From NCBI GenBank assembly GCA_035535055.1, contig DATLQT010000092.1, forward strand, positions 1-34,701: a stretch of 34,701 bases of DNA, written 5' to 3'. The DNA is from UBA6019 sp035535055 (GTDB lineage Bacteria; Chloroflexota; Dormibacteria; Dormibacterales; Dormibacteraceae). The position numbers and the translations under genes are program-made. Below are positions 22,824 through 30,415 of the stretch, piece after piece. Below the pieces are notes generated by a model. The model was not told the DNA's origin, did no database searches, and saw nothing but the letters and a program-made list of their open reading frames with translations. Numbering within the stretch: position 1 is the first letter of the stretch; every line of letters starts with the position of its first letter.

Positions 22824-24248
22824 TCAGCTTCGGTTGGCGTCGGGGAGGGGCAGGTCGATGCGGAAAGTGGCGCCGCCCCCGGCCGTCGTGAGCGCCTGCA
22901 CGGTCCCGTCATGGGCGGCCACCACCGCCGCGACGATGGAGAGGCCGAGTCCAGAACCGCCGCGGTCGCGGCTGCGCCCGGGGTCGGCACGGTGGAAGGC
23001 CTCGAAGACCCGTCCCTCCTCTCCCTTGGGAAGCCCCGGTCCGTGGTCCACGACGCTCAGCACGGCATGGCCGTCCGCGGTCTCCAACCGGACCTCGACG
23101 GGCGTGGCCGGAGGTGTGTGGATGATCGCGTTGCGGACCAGGTTGGATACCACCTGGCGGAGGCGCAGCTCGTCGCCAGTGACGACGAGTTTCTTTTCCC
23201 CCTGGAGGGTGATCTTGCGCCGGGGGGCGACGGCACGGCCGTCGTCGCAGGCATCGCGGGCGATCCCGCCGAGGTCCACCTCCTCGCGCTCCAGCGGCCG
23301 GCCCTGGTCGAGCCGGGCGAGCAACAGCAGCTCGTCGACCAGCACGCTCATCCGCACCGCCTCCTCCTCGATCCGACGGCGCGCCTTGGCCGCGTCCTCG
23401 GGAGACTCGGCCGCGCCGCGGCGCAGCATCTCGGCGTAGCCGCGGATGGAGGTAAGGGGCGTTCGCAGCTCGTGGGAGGCGTCGGCGACGAAGCGCCGAA
23501 GCTGCCGCTCCACCTCCGTCTTGCGATCGAACGAGTCCTCGATCCGCGCCAGCATCGCGTTGAGGGCGAGGCCGAGCCGACCGATCTCGGTTTGTGGCGT
23601 CGCCGGCTCCACCCGCCGGGAGAGATCGCCGCCCGCGATCGCCTTGGCGGTCTCTCCCATCCGCTCCAGCGGTCGGAGGCCGATGCCGATGATCCGCCAG
23701 GCCAGCAGGGCCAGCCCGATCAGCACCCCGGTGCCGATCAGCGCCTCCAGCAGCAAAAGCTGGCCGAGGGTGGACTCCTCCTCGGTCAACGGCGCCGCGA
23801 GCACCAGGATTTCGCCGCCGGCGCCGTCCACCGCCTCGTAGCGGACCAAAAAGCGGTCGCCCTCACTTCCGCGGACGGTGGCCCAGACCGCCACGTCGGC
23901 TCCCGCGTGGGGCACCGGCGCCGCCAGCACCGGTTGCGACGACGGCGCCGACGAGTCCGGCCCGAAGCCCGTCTCCCGCAGGAGGGTCAGGCCGTCCGGG
24001 CTGTAAAGGGCGGCGTAGGTGCCGGGCAGGAACTGGGGACCGCCCTGGCCGGGTCCGCCGCGGCCGAAGTTCCCGGTGGCCCCGAGAGCGAGGAGGGCGG
24101 CGGAACGGTCGCCGGTGAGCTGGTCTTGGAGCCGCTGGCCGAGGAACGTCTGGAGTGCGAGGTAAGTGGCGGCGGAGGAGATGAGGAGGCCGAACGCCAC
24201 CAGCAGGACGAGGCCCGCCAGCAGTCTCGCCCTCAGCGAGCGGGTCAC
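22824..24248 (-). CDS. Sensor histidine kinase
   Basis: A 474-residue membrane kinase. Helix 1 (~10-33), an extracellular loop (~35-160) with a Gly-rich stretch, helix 2 (~165-190), HAMP (~191-245), then HisKA with SHELRTPLTSIRGYAEML (phospho-acceptor His259) and HATPase with NLVRNAIIHTP, DHGPGLP and GSGLGLS. The signal is unknown. GTG 24248 overlaps the response regulator stop as GTGA. The arrangement resembles MprAB/TrcRS-type systems of actinobacteria. Confidence 0.95.
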   Translation of the reverse strand: MTRSLRARLLAGLVLLVAFGLLISSAATYLALQTFLGQRLQDQLTGDRSAALLALGATGNFGRGGPGQGGPQFLPGTYAALYSPDGLTLLRETGFGPDSSAPSSQPVLAAPVPHAGADVAVWATVRGSEGDRFLVRYEAVDGAGGEILVLAAPLTEEESTLGQLLLLEALIGTGVLIGLALLAWRIIGIGLRPLERMGETAKAIAGGDLSRRVEPATPQTEIGRLGLALNAMLARIEDSFDRKTEVERQLRRFVADASHELRTPLTSIRGYAEMLRRGAAESPEDAAKARRRIEEEAVRMSVLVDELLLLARLDQGRPLEREEVDLGGIARDACDDGRAVAPRRKITLQGEKKLVVTGDELRLRQVVSNLVRNAIIHTPPATPVEVRLETADGHAVLSVVDHGPGLPKGEEGRVFEAFHRADPGRSRDRGGSGLGLSIVAAVVAAHDGTVQALTTAGGGATFRIDLPLPDANRS

Positions 24249-24940
24249 ACCCGGGGCGGCCGCAGCACGTAGCCGACCCCGCGGACGGTCTGGATCAGGG
24301 GAGGATCGTGACGGTCGATCTTGCGCCTCAGGTAGGAGATGTAGGTCTCCAGCACGGTGCCATCGCCGCCGAAGTCGTACTGCCAGACGTGGTCGAGGAT
24401 CTGGCTCCGGGTGAGGACGCGACCGGCGTTGACCAGCAGGTATCTCAGCAGCCGGTACTCGGTCGGCGTCATCTCTATCGGGGTCCCGCCTCGGCGCACC
24501 TCGTGTGCGTCCTCGTCGAGCTCGAGGTCGGCGAAGGTGATCACCGAGTCCTTGGCGCTGTCGACGCCGTTGCGGCGGAGGACGACGCGGACCCGGGCGA
24601 TCAGCTCCTCGACGCTGAAGGGCTTGGTGACGTAGTCGTCGCCACCCAGGGTCAGGCCGTGGACTTTGTCCTCGGTCGCATCGCGAGCGGTGAGGAAGAT
24701 GACCGGCGGGCGACGGCCATTGCTGCCCAGGCGCCGGAGGACTTCGAGCCCGTCGAGGTCGGGCAGCATGACGTCGAGGATGATCAGCGCGGGCTTCCAG
24801 CTCGCCACCTTGGCGAGCGCGTCGCGGCCACCGGCGGCGGTGTTGACGGTGAACCCCTCGTAGCGGAGTGCCATCGCCACCAGCTCGGTGATGTTCGGTT
24901 CGTCGTCGACTACCAGGACGCGGGGTCCAGCTTCGGCCAT
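24245..24940 (-). CDS. OmpR-family response regulator
   Basis: A 231-residue two-domain regulator. The receiver holds VVDDEPN, phospho-acceptor Asp56 in LDVMLPD, the Thr in FLTARD and the Lys in YVTKPF. The C-terminal winged helix contains MTPTEYRLLRYLLVNAGRVL, SQILDHVW and TYISYLRRKID with TVRGVGYVLR. It is paired with the kinase through a GTGA overlap. The upstream 78 bases to the carboxypeptidase gene carry no clear TANNNT box near the ATG. Confidence 0.96.
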   Translation of the reverse strand: MAEAGPRVLVVDDEPNITELVAMALRYEGFTVNTAAGGRDALAKVASWKPALIILDVMLPDLDGLEVLRRLGSNGRRPPVIFLTARDATEDKVHGLTLGGDDYVTKPFSVEELIARVRVVLRRNGVDSAKDSVITFADLELDEDAHEVRRGGTPIEMTPTEYRLLRYLLVNAGRVLTRSQILDHVWQYDFGGDGTVLETYISYLRRKIDRHDPPLIQTVRGVGYVLRPPRV

Positions 24941-25018
24941 GGCGCCATGGTCTGCCCTTTTTCTGTGAGTTTCCTGGGGGAAGGCTGGGCGCAGGCTGCG
25001 GCTTCCCGTCAGTTCGCC

Positions 25019-26683
25019 TCAGGCGAGCGGCAGCTTCAGGTGCAGGCAGCCGGCCCTTTCGCTGAGAACGTCGATGGTCAGCTCCGCACCGGGCCCCGCC
25101 ACGACCACCCACTCCCGCCGGAGGCGGTTGTCGGTCGCGGAGTTGGAGGTCCAGTCCAGCTTGTTGGAGCGGCCCTCGAGGTCGCCCGCCTCGCTCTTGC
25201 GCTCCCCGCTCAGGACCTCGGCACCGTCGAGCTCGATCCGGATCGGCCGCACGGCCTTGCGCTCCTGGGCCCGGCGGCTGACGTAGGTGCCGAGGAAGCC
25301 GCTGTTCTCGATCACCATCGTCACCCGCCGGCAGCCCTCGCCAAGCGGCTCAGAGGCCAGGTGGAGCACCTCCAGCCTCGGGGCCATCGCCGCCTGAGCC
25401 ATTGCGAAACGGTGGTTCCTGGCGATCTCCTCCTCGAGCAGGTGAGGTGGAGGATTGGTCCAGCTGAACAGCCGGTCCCAGCCGCCGATCTCGACCGCTC
25501 CCAGCTCCGGGTGCTGGAAGGGGTACCAGTCGACGAAGCCGCGGCCGCCGTTCTGCTCGTCATCCCACCTGAGGATGGCGAGGTCGTCCTCCTCGGGATG
25601 GTCGCGCTGCCATTCGATCTGCTTTCGGTCGCCCTTCCCGGTCGCCCGCCCGACTAGGTCCCAGAGCTCGGTCGTCCAGGCGAAGACGCCCAGCTGGTCG
25701 TAGAGCCAGTCGTCGAAGGCGCCGGTCATGATCTCCTTCGGGTGGTAGCGGTAATCGTGATAGACGCTCACCGCCTGGTACCCGGTCAGCGCTGTGGCCC
25801 GCTTCCCGATCTCCCGGTAGGTCCACAGGTCTTCGGTCGGCATCTCGTCGTCCGGCTTGAAGGAGAGCGGCCGGAGGTGGATCCCGCCGCTGGTGTGATA
25901 GGTGATGGCGCCTGTCAGGTTGCGGCGGCCGGTGATGAAGCGGGCGACAGCCCGCGTCTCCTCCTCCGAGAGCGGGAAGGGACCGGCGCCGCGCTGTGAA
26001 CCTTCGCCCTCCCAGATGGCGGGGAAGTTGCGGTTGAAATCGAGGCCCTGGTGGGTGCGGGCGAAGCGGACGACCCATCCGTCGTAGTCGGTGACTCGGC
26101 CCTCGGGAAAGAGGCGGTAGTAGTCGCCGCCCTCCTCGTCGGGACCCCGCCGGATCATCGCCCGGGGGTCCCTCTCCGACTTCTTCCAGGACCCTGTCGG
26201 GTCGCGGAGCCGCATCGTCAGACGGCGGCCGTCACCGTCCGCGTCGCCGGGCGTGAGCCCGGAGTCCTGGTCCTCGAAGGGGTACGGGCGAACACCGCTG
26301 CGGATGTGGTGGGCAGGCGTGGCGAGCGCGAGCTCGGCGCCATCCGGGTTGATCCGGGGAGCGATGTAGAACGCGATGCGGTCGAGCAGGCGGGTGGTCG
26401 CCGGGTCCTCTCCGTAGCCGTTCAACAGCTTGTCGATCGAGTAGAGGCACGCCATCGAGGCGGCCAGCTCGACCGAGTGGATGTTTCCGTCGAGCCAGAA
26501 GGCGGGCTTCTCCGAGTCCGGCCCCGTCGCCTGGTTGGTGACCGTCACCAGCCAGAGGTCGCGGCCTTCGTGGCTCTTGCCGATCGACTCCAGGCGGGCG
26601 AGACCGGGATGGGCTGCGACCAGATCCTGGAGCGCCAGGGACAGCTCGCCGTAGTCGAGGTAGCGGTCGAAGCGGAGCTCCAT
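25019..26683 (-). CDS. M14 family zinc carboxypeptidase
   Basis: A 554-residue protein with an M14 peptidase domain in the first ~360 residues: DGNIHSVELAAS (zinc ligands His69 and Glu72), LDFNRNFP, ITYHTSGG (third ligand His), and TTELWDL with the catalytic Glu. The C-terminal ~150 residues form a beta-rich accessory domain (VTMVIENSGFLGTYVS). No signal peptide is visible, so it may act in the cytoplasm. ATG 26683 is used; the preceding GNAT gene ends 13 bases before, suggesting one operon. Confidence 0.9.
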   Translation of the reverse strand: MELRFDRYLDYGELSLALQDLVAAHPGLARLESIGKSHEGRDLWLVTVTNQATGPDSEKPAFWLDGNIHSVELAASMACLYSIDKLLNGYGEDPATTRLLDRIAFYIAPRINPDGAELALATPAHHIRSGVRPYPFEDQDSGLTPGDADGDGRRLTMRLRDPTGSWKKSERDPRAMIRRGPDEEGGDYYRLFPEGRVTDYDGWVVRFARTHQGLDFNRNFPAIWEGEGSQRGAGPFPLSEEETRAVARFITGRRNLTGAITYHTSGGIHLRPLSFKPDDEMPTEDLWTYREIGKRATALTGYQAVSVYHDYRYHPKEIMTGAFDDWLYDQLGVFAWTTELWDLVGRATGKGDRKQIEWQRDHPEEDDLAILRWDDEQNGGRGFVDWYPFQHPELGAVEIGGWDRLFSWTNPPPHLLEEEIARNHRFAMAQAAMAPRLEVLHLASEPLGEGCRRVTMVIENSGFLGTYVSRRAQERKAVRPIRIELDGAEVLSGERKSEAGDLEGRSNKLDWTSNSATDNRLRREWVVVAGPGAELTIDVLSERAGCLHLKLPLA

Positions 26684-26696
26684 CCGGGGCGCCCGT

Positions 26697-27689
26697 TCAG
26701 CCGGCCTTGCGGTAGCTGAGGACGCCCGGGATCCGCTGGTAACCGAGGTGCTCGTTGATGTGCAGCATCGGCGCATTGGTCTCGTCGTTGTGGGTCCGCA
26801 CCCGCGCCACGTTCTGGTGGATCGCCTGCTTCAGGATCGCCATCTTGACGCCGGTGGCGATGCCCCTTCCGCGGTACTCGCGGAGGACACCGGTCAGCCC
26901 GGTCCAAACGTTCCCGCGGCTGGGGGGGAAGCGCAGGTTGGAGGTGCCGACCACGCGCTCGCCATCCTTGGCGACAAAGAACCAGCCGGGACTGCTGTCG
27001 GGCCCGGCGTGCCAGCTGTCGAACTGCTCGAAGGTCGGTGGGACGTACGCCTCCGTACGCGGGATGTCGGCCTCGATCTCGACCGCCGCCTCGTAACAGC
27101 GACGCCAGACCTCCGGGTCGGGGTCGTCGGCGAGCGCGTTGCAGCGGATGCCGATTTCGCGCATCAGCGAGGCCGACCTCTCGGCCAGCAGGAGGAGGCG
27201 TTCTCGGTTCTCGAACAGGTCCAGCTCCCAAGCGTTCGCGAGCCGGTCGCGGGCATAGCCACGCGCCATATAGACCGCGGCCAGCTCGACCTCGTCCTCC
27301 CAGGCCTCGATGGTGAAGGTCCGGGCACCGGCGGTGGCCGCGCGCTCCTCGATGAACTCGAGGGCTGCCGCCTGCCGCCCGGCGGTGAACGCCTCGGGAA
27401 TTAGCCAGGTCTCCAGGTAGCCGTTGCGCTCGGGATCCCGGTCCGCGGCGTGCTGCTCATAGAACGCGTACCCAGCGGGGCGGCCACCAATCTCGACTAG
27501 GAAGCGCTCGAATTCCATTCCCGGGGTCGGGTTAGCCAGGTTGTGTTTGGCCTGCTCGGGGTCCTCCGGCTCGTCCGGCCGGTGGGCTGTCCTGAGGTCC
27601 GCATACAAGCGCGCGTCCGCCGGGGTGGCCGGCCGGAAGCTGACGTCCGCCCGCGTCTCGATCGACGCCGGCGGGTTAGAGGTAGGCAC
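26697..27689 (-). CDS. Tandem GNAT N-acetyltransferase
   Basis: A 330-residue protein with two GNAT folds. The first spans ~10-160; the second has the acetyl-CoA loop in LTGVLREYRGRGIATGVKM and the typical end NAPMLHINEHLGYQRIPGVLSY. This two-domain form is like MshD-type and other actinobacterial acetyltransferases, but the substrate cannot be read from sequence. GTG 27689 is chosen because TATCTT lies 8 bases upstream; the frame stays open further upstream only because it crosses the tRNA remnant. Confidence 0.88.
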   Translation of the reverse strand: MPTSNPPASIETRADVSFRPATPADARLYADLRTAHRPDEPEDPEQAKHNLANPTPGMEFERFLVEIGGRPAGYAFYEQHAADRDPERNGYLETWLIPEAFTAGRQAAALEFIEERAATAGARTFTIEAWEDEVELAAVYMARGYARDRLANAWELDLFENRERLLLLAERSASLMREIGIRCNALADDPDPEVWRRCYEAAVEIEADIPRTEAYVPPTFEQFDSWHAGPDSSPGWFFVAKDGERVVGTSNLRFPPSRGNVWTGLTGVLREYRGRGIATGVKMAILKQAIHQNVARVRTHNDETNAPMLHINEHLGYQRIPGVLSYRKAG

Positions 27690-27739
27690 GATCGCCAAAG
27701 ATAGCTGAGGCGGCTGGCGAGCAACCCCAGCGGGAGTGA

Positions 27740-27789
27740 TGGTGGGCCCGGCTGGCTTCGATCCAGCGACCAGAGGATTATGAGTCCCC
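27740..27789 (-). tRNA. 3' half of a tRNA-Met(CAU) gene; attachment-site remnant
   Basis: Reading the minus strand from 27789: anticodon stem GGGGA, loop CTCATAA (anticodon CAT), stem TCCTC, variable loop, T-arm GCTGG-ATCGAAG-CCAGC, acceptor strand CGGGCCC, then A and CCA (27742-27740). Beyond 27790 the D-arm and 5' acceptor strand are missing, since the bases there do not fold into them. A tRNA cut at its anticodon arm with the 3' part kept is the usual scar of site-specific integration. The intact gene should stand at the far end of the element, outside the window. Confidence 0.75.
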
Positions 27790-27869
27790 GCCCAGGCGAG
27801 TTCGGAATTGGAGCCAACCACCCTCTCCGAGTTCAAGGAGTGACGTTGCGTGTCGCCACGGAACGCGCC

Positions 27870-27891
27870 GGTTGCGGTCAGGTTGCGGTCA
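27870..27891. repeat. Tandem 11-bp repeat GGTTGCGGTCA x2
   Basis: Two exact copies of GGTTGCGGTCA lie head to tail, about 80 bases inside the element from the tRNA remnant. Such short direct repeats next to attachment sites may be arm-type sites for an integrase or excisionase. This role is inference. Confidence 0.7.
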
Positions 27892-27948
27892 GCCGATGAA
27901 TAGACCTGGCCTACCTACTTATTACAGACAGGGAGCCGAAATCGAACT

Positions 27949-27987
27949 GAAGCATCCCGAACCATCCCGATGACACCGGGATGCTTC
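27949..27987. repeat. 11-bp inverted repeat between tRNA remnant and HTH gene
   Basis: GAAGCATCCCG (27949-27959) and CGGGATGCTTC (27977-27987) are perfect inverted repeats with a 17-base loop that contains a further ATCCCG copy able to pair with the right arm. It could be a transcription terminator shielding the element, or a recombination-arm site. The whole stretch 27840-28086 holds no credible gene. Confidence 0.65.
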
Positions 27988-28052
27988 ACAAAGGTGGGGA
28001 ACTACTCACGCCGCGCGCCAAGATGCATAGCCACCCCTACGTTCCCCTTCCA

Positions 28053-28071
28053 TGTAAAGCAGGCGTTTACA
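28053..28071. promoter_or_regulatory. Palindromic operator before the HTH regulator
   Basis: TGTAAA and TTTACA form a perfect 6-bp dyad with a 7-base spacer, overlapped by a second dyad GGCGT-4-ACGCC (28062-28075). It sits 16-34 bases upstream of the HTH gene's GTG. The size and place fit an autoregulatory operator for that XRE-like protein. Confidence 0.6.
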
Positions 28072-28086
28072 CGCCACAATTGACTC

Positions 28087-28461
28087 GTGACATGGTGGCG
28101 AGGGGTTGGCGCCCATCCTGACCTCGGTCCGACGATCAGGACCGCCCGTATGGCGGCCGGCCTCTCCCTGGCCGAGTTGGCAGCGGCGGTCGGCTGCAAG
28201 GACAGGCGGATCGTCAAGTATTGGCAGCGCGGCGAGCGCTGTCCGAGTGCCGTTATGGCCGGCCGACTGGAGTACGTGCTCGGGGTCCCTATCCCGATGC
28301 CGCCGATCAGGCCCGAGGATCTGACCGGCCGAAGCCTTCGCCGCATCCGCCGCGACCAGGTGAAGGTCCAGGCCCGGGCAACAGCGCAGTACGTGGCCCC
28401 GCTCCAGCCGCCAGCCACCGAACCGCGCACGGTCAACCTCTGGGCTCAAGGCTGGCAGTAA
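28087..28461 (+). CDS. XRE-like HTH transcriptional regulator
   Basis: A 124-residue protein. Residues ~14-66 form a helix-turn-helix domain: GPTIRTARMAAGLSLAELAA, then CKDRRIVKYWQRGERCPS, close to the XRE/Cro type. The C-terminal half is Arg/Pro-rich with no known domain. GTG 28087 is the start, 6 bases after CACAAT. A palindromic operator lies just upstream and a hairpin just downstream. As first gene of the element it may control excision or replication functions. Confidence 0.78.
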   Translation: MTWWRGVGAHPDLGPTIRTARMAAGLSLAELAAAVGCKDRRIVKYWQRGERCPSAVMAGRLEYVLGVPIPMPPIRPEDLTGRSLRRIRRDQVKVQARATAQYVAPLQPPATEPRTVNLWAQGWQ

Positions 28462-28466
28462 TAGGA

Positions 28467-28495
28467 AGAGGCCCGGCCTCGATGACCGGACCTCT
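28467..28495. terminator. Hairpin between convergent HTH and recombinase genes
   Basis: AGAGG-C-CCGG and CCGG-A-CCTCT form a 9-bp stem with one internal mismatch and a 9-base loop, 5 bases after the HTH stop. It lies between two convergent stops and probably ends transcription from either side. The U-tract is weak. Confidence 0.55.
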
Positions 28496-28535
28496 CTGTA
28501 GACGTGGACCAGGTCCCACTCTGGCCGATTTCAGG

Positions 28536-29240
28536 TCAGGGTGCTCGCCGGTTGCGGGTTCCCGACGGCGTCTCGCCGTTGCGCTGAAGGATGCGGCGGA
28601 TGCTGCTCCAGTTCCAGCGCTCCGCTCCCGTCGGAGTTGACTGGCCGATGGCCGTCAGCCGTTCCGCGATCTTCTGATAGGTGAGCCCCCCGCGGCGCAT
28701 CTCCACAATCAGCGCTTCGACCTCAGCCGAGACCAGGCGTCGACGGCCCAGCGGGATCTTCTTGCGACGAGCCGCCTGCATGGCGGCTTTTGTCCTCTGC
28801 CCGATCAACCTCCGCTCCCATTGAGCGAGTGTCATCAGGATGCCGGCGATCATCTCCCCGTTCGGGGTCGAGGTGTCCACCCCTACGTCGAGAGCTAGGA
28901 CCGCCCAATCCTGCTTCTGAGCGTCCTCGAGGATCAGGCCGAAGTCAACCGTGGACCGGCTGAGCCGGTCGAGCTTGGAGACGATGAGAGCATCGGCTCC
29001 CCTGACTGCCAGGGTTGCCAAAGCGGCCTTCAGCTCCGGCCGCTTCTTAAAGCGATCGGAGCCTCCGCCGGACTTGCCGGAGATCACGTCCTGGTAGATC
29101 GCGACCAGTTCCCAGCCTCGATGCTGGCACTCGCGCTCGATAGCGGTCCTCTGCGCGTCGAGGCCGAGTCCGGACCGACCCTGCTCCTCCGTCGAGACCC
29201 GGACGTAGCCGAGGACCCGCTTCACGTCGTCCCTGGTCAT
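28536..29240 (-). CDS. Small serine recombinase (resolvase/invertase type)
   Basis: A 234-residue serine recombinase. The catalytic domain contains GYVRVSTEEQ (nucleophile Ser), IVSKLDRLSRS with the key Arg residues, and GEMIAGILMTLAQWERRLIGQRT forming the long E helix. The C-terminal ~60 residues carry a Hin-like HTH (EMRRGGLTYQKIAERL). It is too small for a large phage serine integrase, so it is more likely a resolvase or an invertase. ATG 29240 overlaps the stop of the 49-residue gene (ATGA), making it the last gene of a four-gene cassette. Confidence 0.93.
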   Translation of the reverse strand: MTRDDVKRVLGYVRVSTEEQGRSGLGLDAQRTAIERECQHRGWELVAIYQDVISGKSGGGSDRFKKRPELKAALATLAVRGADALIVSKLDRLSRSTVDFGLILEDAQKQDWAVLALDVGVDTSTPNGEMIAGILMTLAQWERRLIGQRTKAAMQAARRKKIPLGRRRLVSAEVEALIVEMRRGGLTYQKIAERLTAIGQSTPTGAERWNWSSIRRILQRNGETPSGTRNRRAP

Positions 29241-29386
29241 GCTTCCGCCCTCCAGCGGAGGATCGGCTCGCTCAGTGTCCTGGCAGCCACGATGTGGCGG
29301 CCGTCAGCCGACAACCAACAATCGGCACCGGCGATCGTGCGCCTCGGCGCCTCGGTCACCTGCGGGCCGAAGGGGAAGCGGCTCAT
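29237..29386 (-). CDS. 49-residue unknown protein within the clamp-like/recombinase cassette
   Basis: A short frame reading MSRFPFGPQVTEAP at the start and ending SEPILRWRAEA. Its ATG (29386-29384) overlaps the stop of the clamp-like gene, and its TGA (29239-29237) overlaps the recombinase ATG, both as ATGA. Such double coupling strongly supports translation. The middle (CWLSADGRHIVAARTL) looks like a small beta-hairpin module. No family is recognised. Confidence 0.7.
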   Translation of the reverse strand: MSRFPFGPQVTEAPRRTIAGADCWLSADGRHIVAARTLSEPILRWRAEA

Positions 29387-29847
29387 GCCGCCACCCCCTC
29401 AGCAGCCGGCCTAGCCGGGAATTGCTCAGCCTCGGTGGCCACGATTCGGGCCATGAAGTTGAAGCGCGTCACCATGACCACGACGCACGGCTGAGGATCG
29501 CCCGGGGTGACCGTCCGTCGATAGGTCCGGGCCTCGGTGGCCACGTGGTCAGGCTTCCGCATGGTGGGGTGCTCGGCGACCTCCAGCAGCATCGGCCCGG
29601 CATCCTTCCAAACCTGGGCGAGGTCTCGCAGCAGCCGATAGGGAACGGTCGTTGCGCCAGCCTCGGCGCCCATGGCGCGGACCTCGCGATCCGTCCAGGT
29701 CTCGAGGTCGAAGCAGGACACGGTCAGGCGGCCGTCGTGGACCTCCAGCAGCGCGTTAGCGAGCACGGGGATGCTCTTGCGCTTCTGACCCTTACTCGCC
29801 TCGCGTAGCGCCCGGTAGAGGTCTCCGGCGTCGACGATCGCCCTCAT
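29383..29847 (-). CDS. Single-domain protein resembling DNA polymerase III beta clamp domain 1
   Basis: A 154-residue protein whose first ~95 residues resemble DnaN domain 1: AGDLYRALREASKGQKRKSI, then PVLANALLEVHDGRLTVSCF, DLETWTDREVRA, and GATTVPYRLLRDLAQVW. Full clamps have three such domains in ~370 residues; here only one is present, followed by a ~55-residue unrelated tail with RRTVTPGDPQPCVVVMVTRF. It may form an unusual clamp, bind clamp partners, or act as an antagonist of the host clamp. The similarity is by eye and needs a profile search. Start ATG 29847, coupled both sides by ATGA. Confidence 0.68.
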   Translation of the reverse strand: MRAIVDAGDLYRALREASKGQKRKSIPVLANALLEVHDGRLTVSCFDLETWTDREVRAMGAEAGATTVPYRLLRDLAQVWKDAGPMLLEVAEHPTMRKPDHVATEARTYRRTVTPGDPQPCVVVMVTRFNFMARIVATEAEQFPARPAAEGVAA

Positions 29848-30053
29848 GACGCCACCCCGCACGCGCGCTCGAAGCGATCGCGGTTGAATCGGCCGTTGGT
29901 CGCCGCCAGCTCCCGGGCGAAGCGGTCGGCGAGGATGCTGCGAACCTCCGCCGGGACCTCGAGGTTGCGGATCGTCCAGGCGATCAGCTCGAACGTGGCC
30001 CGGCTCAGCTTCGGGGTGCGGGTCGGCGGACGTAGGATCGGATGGGTTCCCAT
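29844..30053 (-). CDS. 69-residue unknown protein, first in the clamp-like/recombinase cassette
   Basis: A basic, helical small protein (SRATFELIAWTIRNLEVPAE, RFARELAATNGRFNRDRFER). ATG 30053 has GGAGG 9 bases upstream, a clear Shine-Dalgarno that decides the start. Its stop overlaps the clamp-like ATG as ATGA. No family is recognised; the size and charge suggest nucleic-acid binding or an adaptor. Confidence 0.7.
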   Translation of the reverse strand: MGTHPILRPPTRTPKLSRATFELIAWTIRNLEVPAEVRSILADRFARELAATNGRFNRDRFERACGVAS

Positions 30054-30415
30054 TGGACATGTCCTCCGTGGGGATCAAGTCGGCCTCGGGAGTTCACAGC
30101 TCCCGGGGTCGGCGCTTTTGCCGGGCCTCTTTCTCGCCTCGGCTGGAGCAACCTTAGCACAAAGGGAACCGCTGTATACCACGAATGTGCCAGTGACCAT
30201 CCGAAGCGCTAGGTAAGCCCGGGTCGCCGCAGTGGTAGGGGTGCCCCTCCCGGCCCCGGCCCCGACCCCCACCTTTAAGTCCGGGCTCCTCCAGAGTGGT
30301 GAATTCGGACCGTACTGAGCGAGGCGATTTTTAGCCAGCCGCCAAAATATCGCAAAGCTGGGCTAGAGTTGGGCTAGAGTCAGCTTTACAGGTGGCCATA
30401 AGGAGCCCCGTGAGG
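30054..30415. other. 362-base intergenic region with hairpin, GC-rich block and repeats
   Basis: No credible gene. It holds the leader of the leftward cassette with a small hairpin (CGGGAG-7-CTCCCG near 30096-30115), a C-rich block near 30243-30272, an AT-rich stretch near 30327-30356 and the nested repeat at 30354-30387. The direct repeats beside AT-rich DNA resemble a control region or a small origin of replication, but nothing decides between these. Confidence 0.5.
30354..30387. repeat. Inverted repeat enclosing a tandem repeat
   Basis: AAAGCTG (30354-30360) and CAGCTTT (30381-30387) are perfect inverted repeats. Between and overlapping them GGGCTAGAGT occurs twice with an 11-base period (30360-30369 and 30371-30380). 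One helical turn between copies is typical of protein-binding iterons or operators. Confidence 0.7.

Noticed and set aside
27790..27815. D-arm and 5' acceptor strand of a complete tRNA
   Set aside because: Only weak, wobble-rich pairing is possible and the conserved D-loop GG is absent, so the gene is truncated.
27690..27836. Extended N-terminus of the GNAT protein
   Set aside because: The frame reads through the tRNA remnant; GTG 27689 with an upstream TATCTT is the natural start.
28002..28449. Two overlapping minus-strand frames of ~145 codons
   Set aside because: Both are antisense to the HTH gene, which has a recognisable helix-turn-helix, an operator and a terminator.
30075..30272. 65-codon minus-strand frame
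   Set aside because: It lies in the leader of the leftward cassette, has no Shine-Dalgarno or TANNNT box I could see, and crosses a C-rich low-complexity block.
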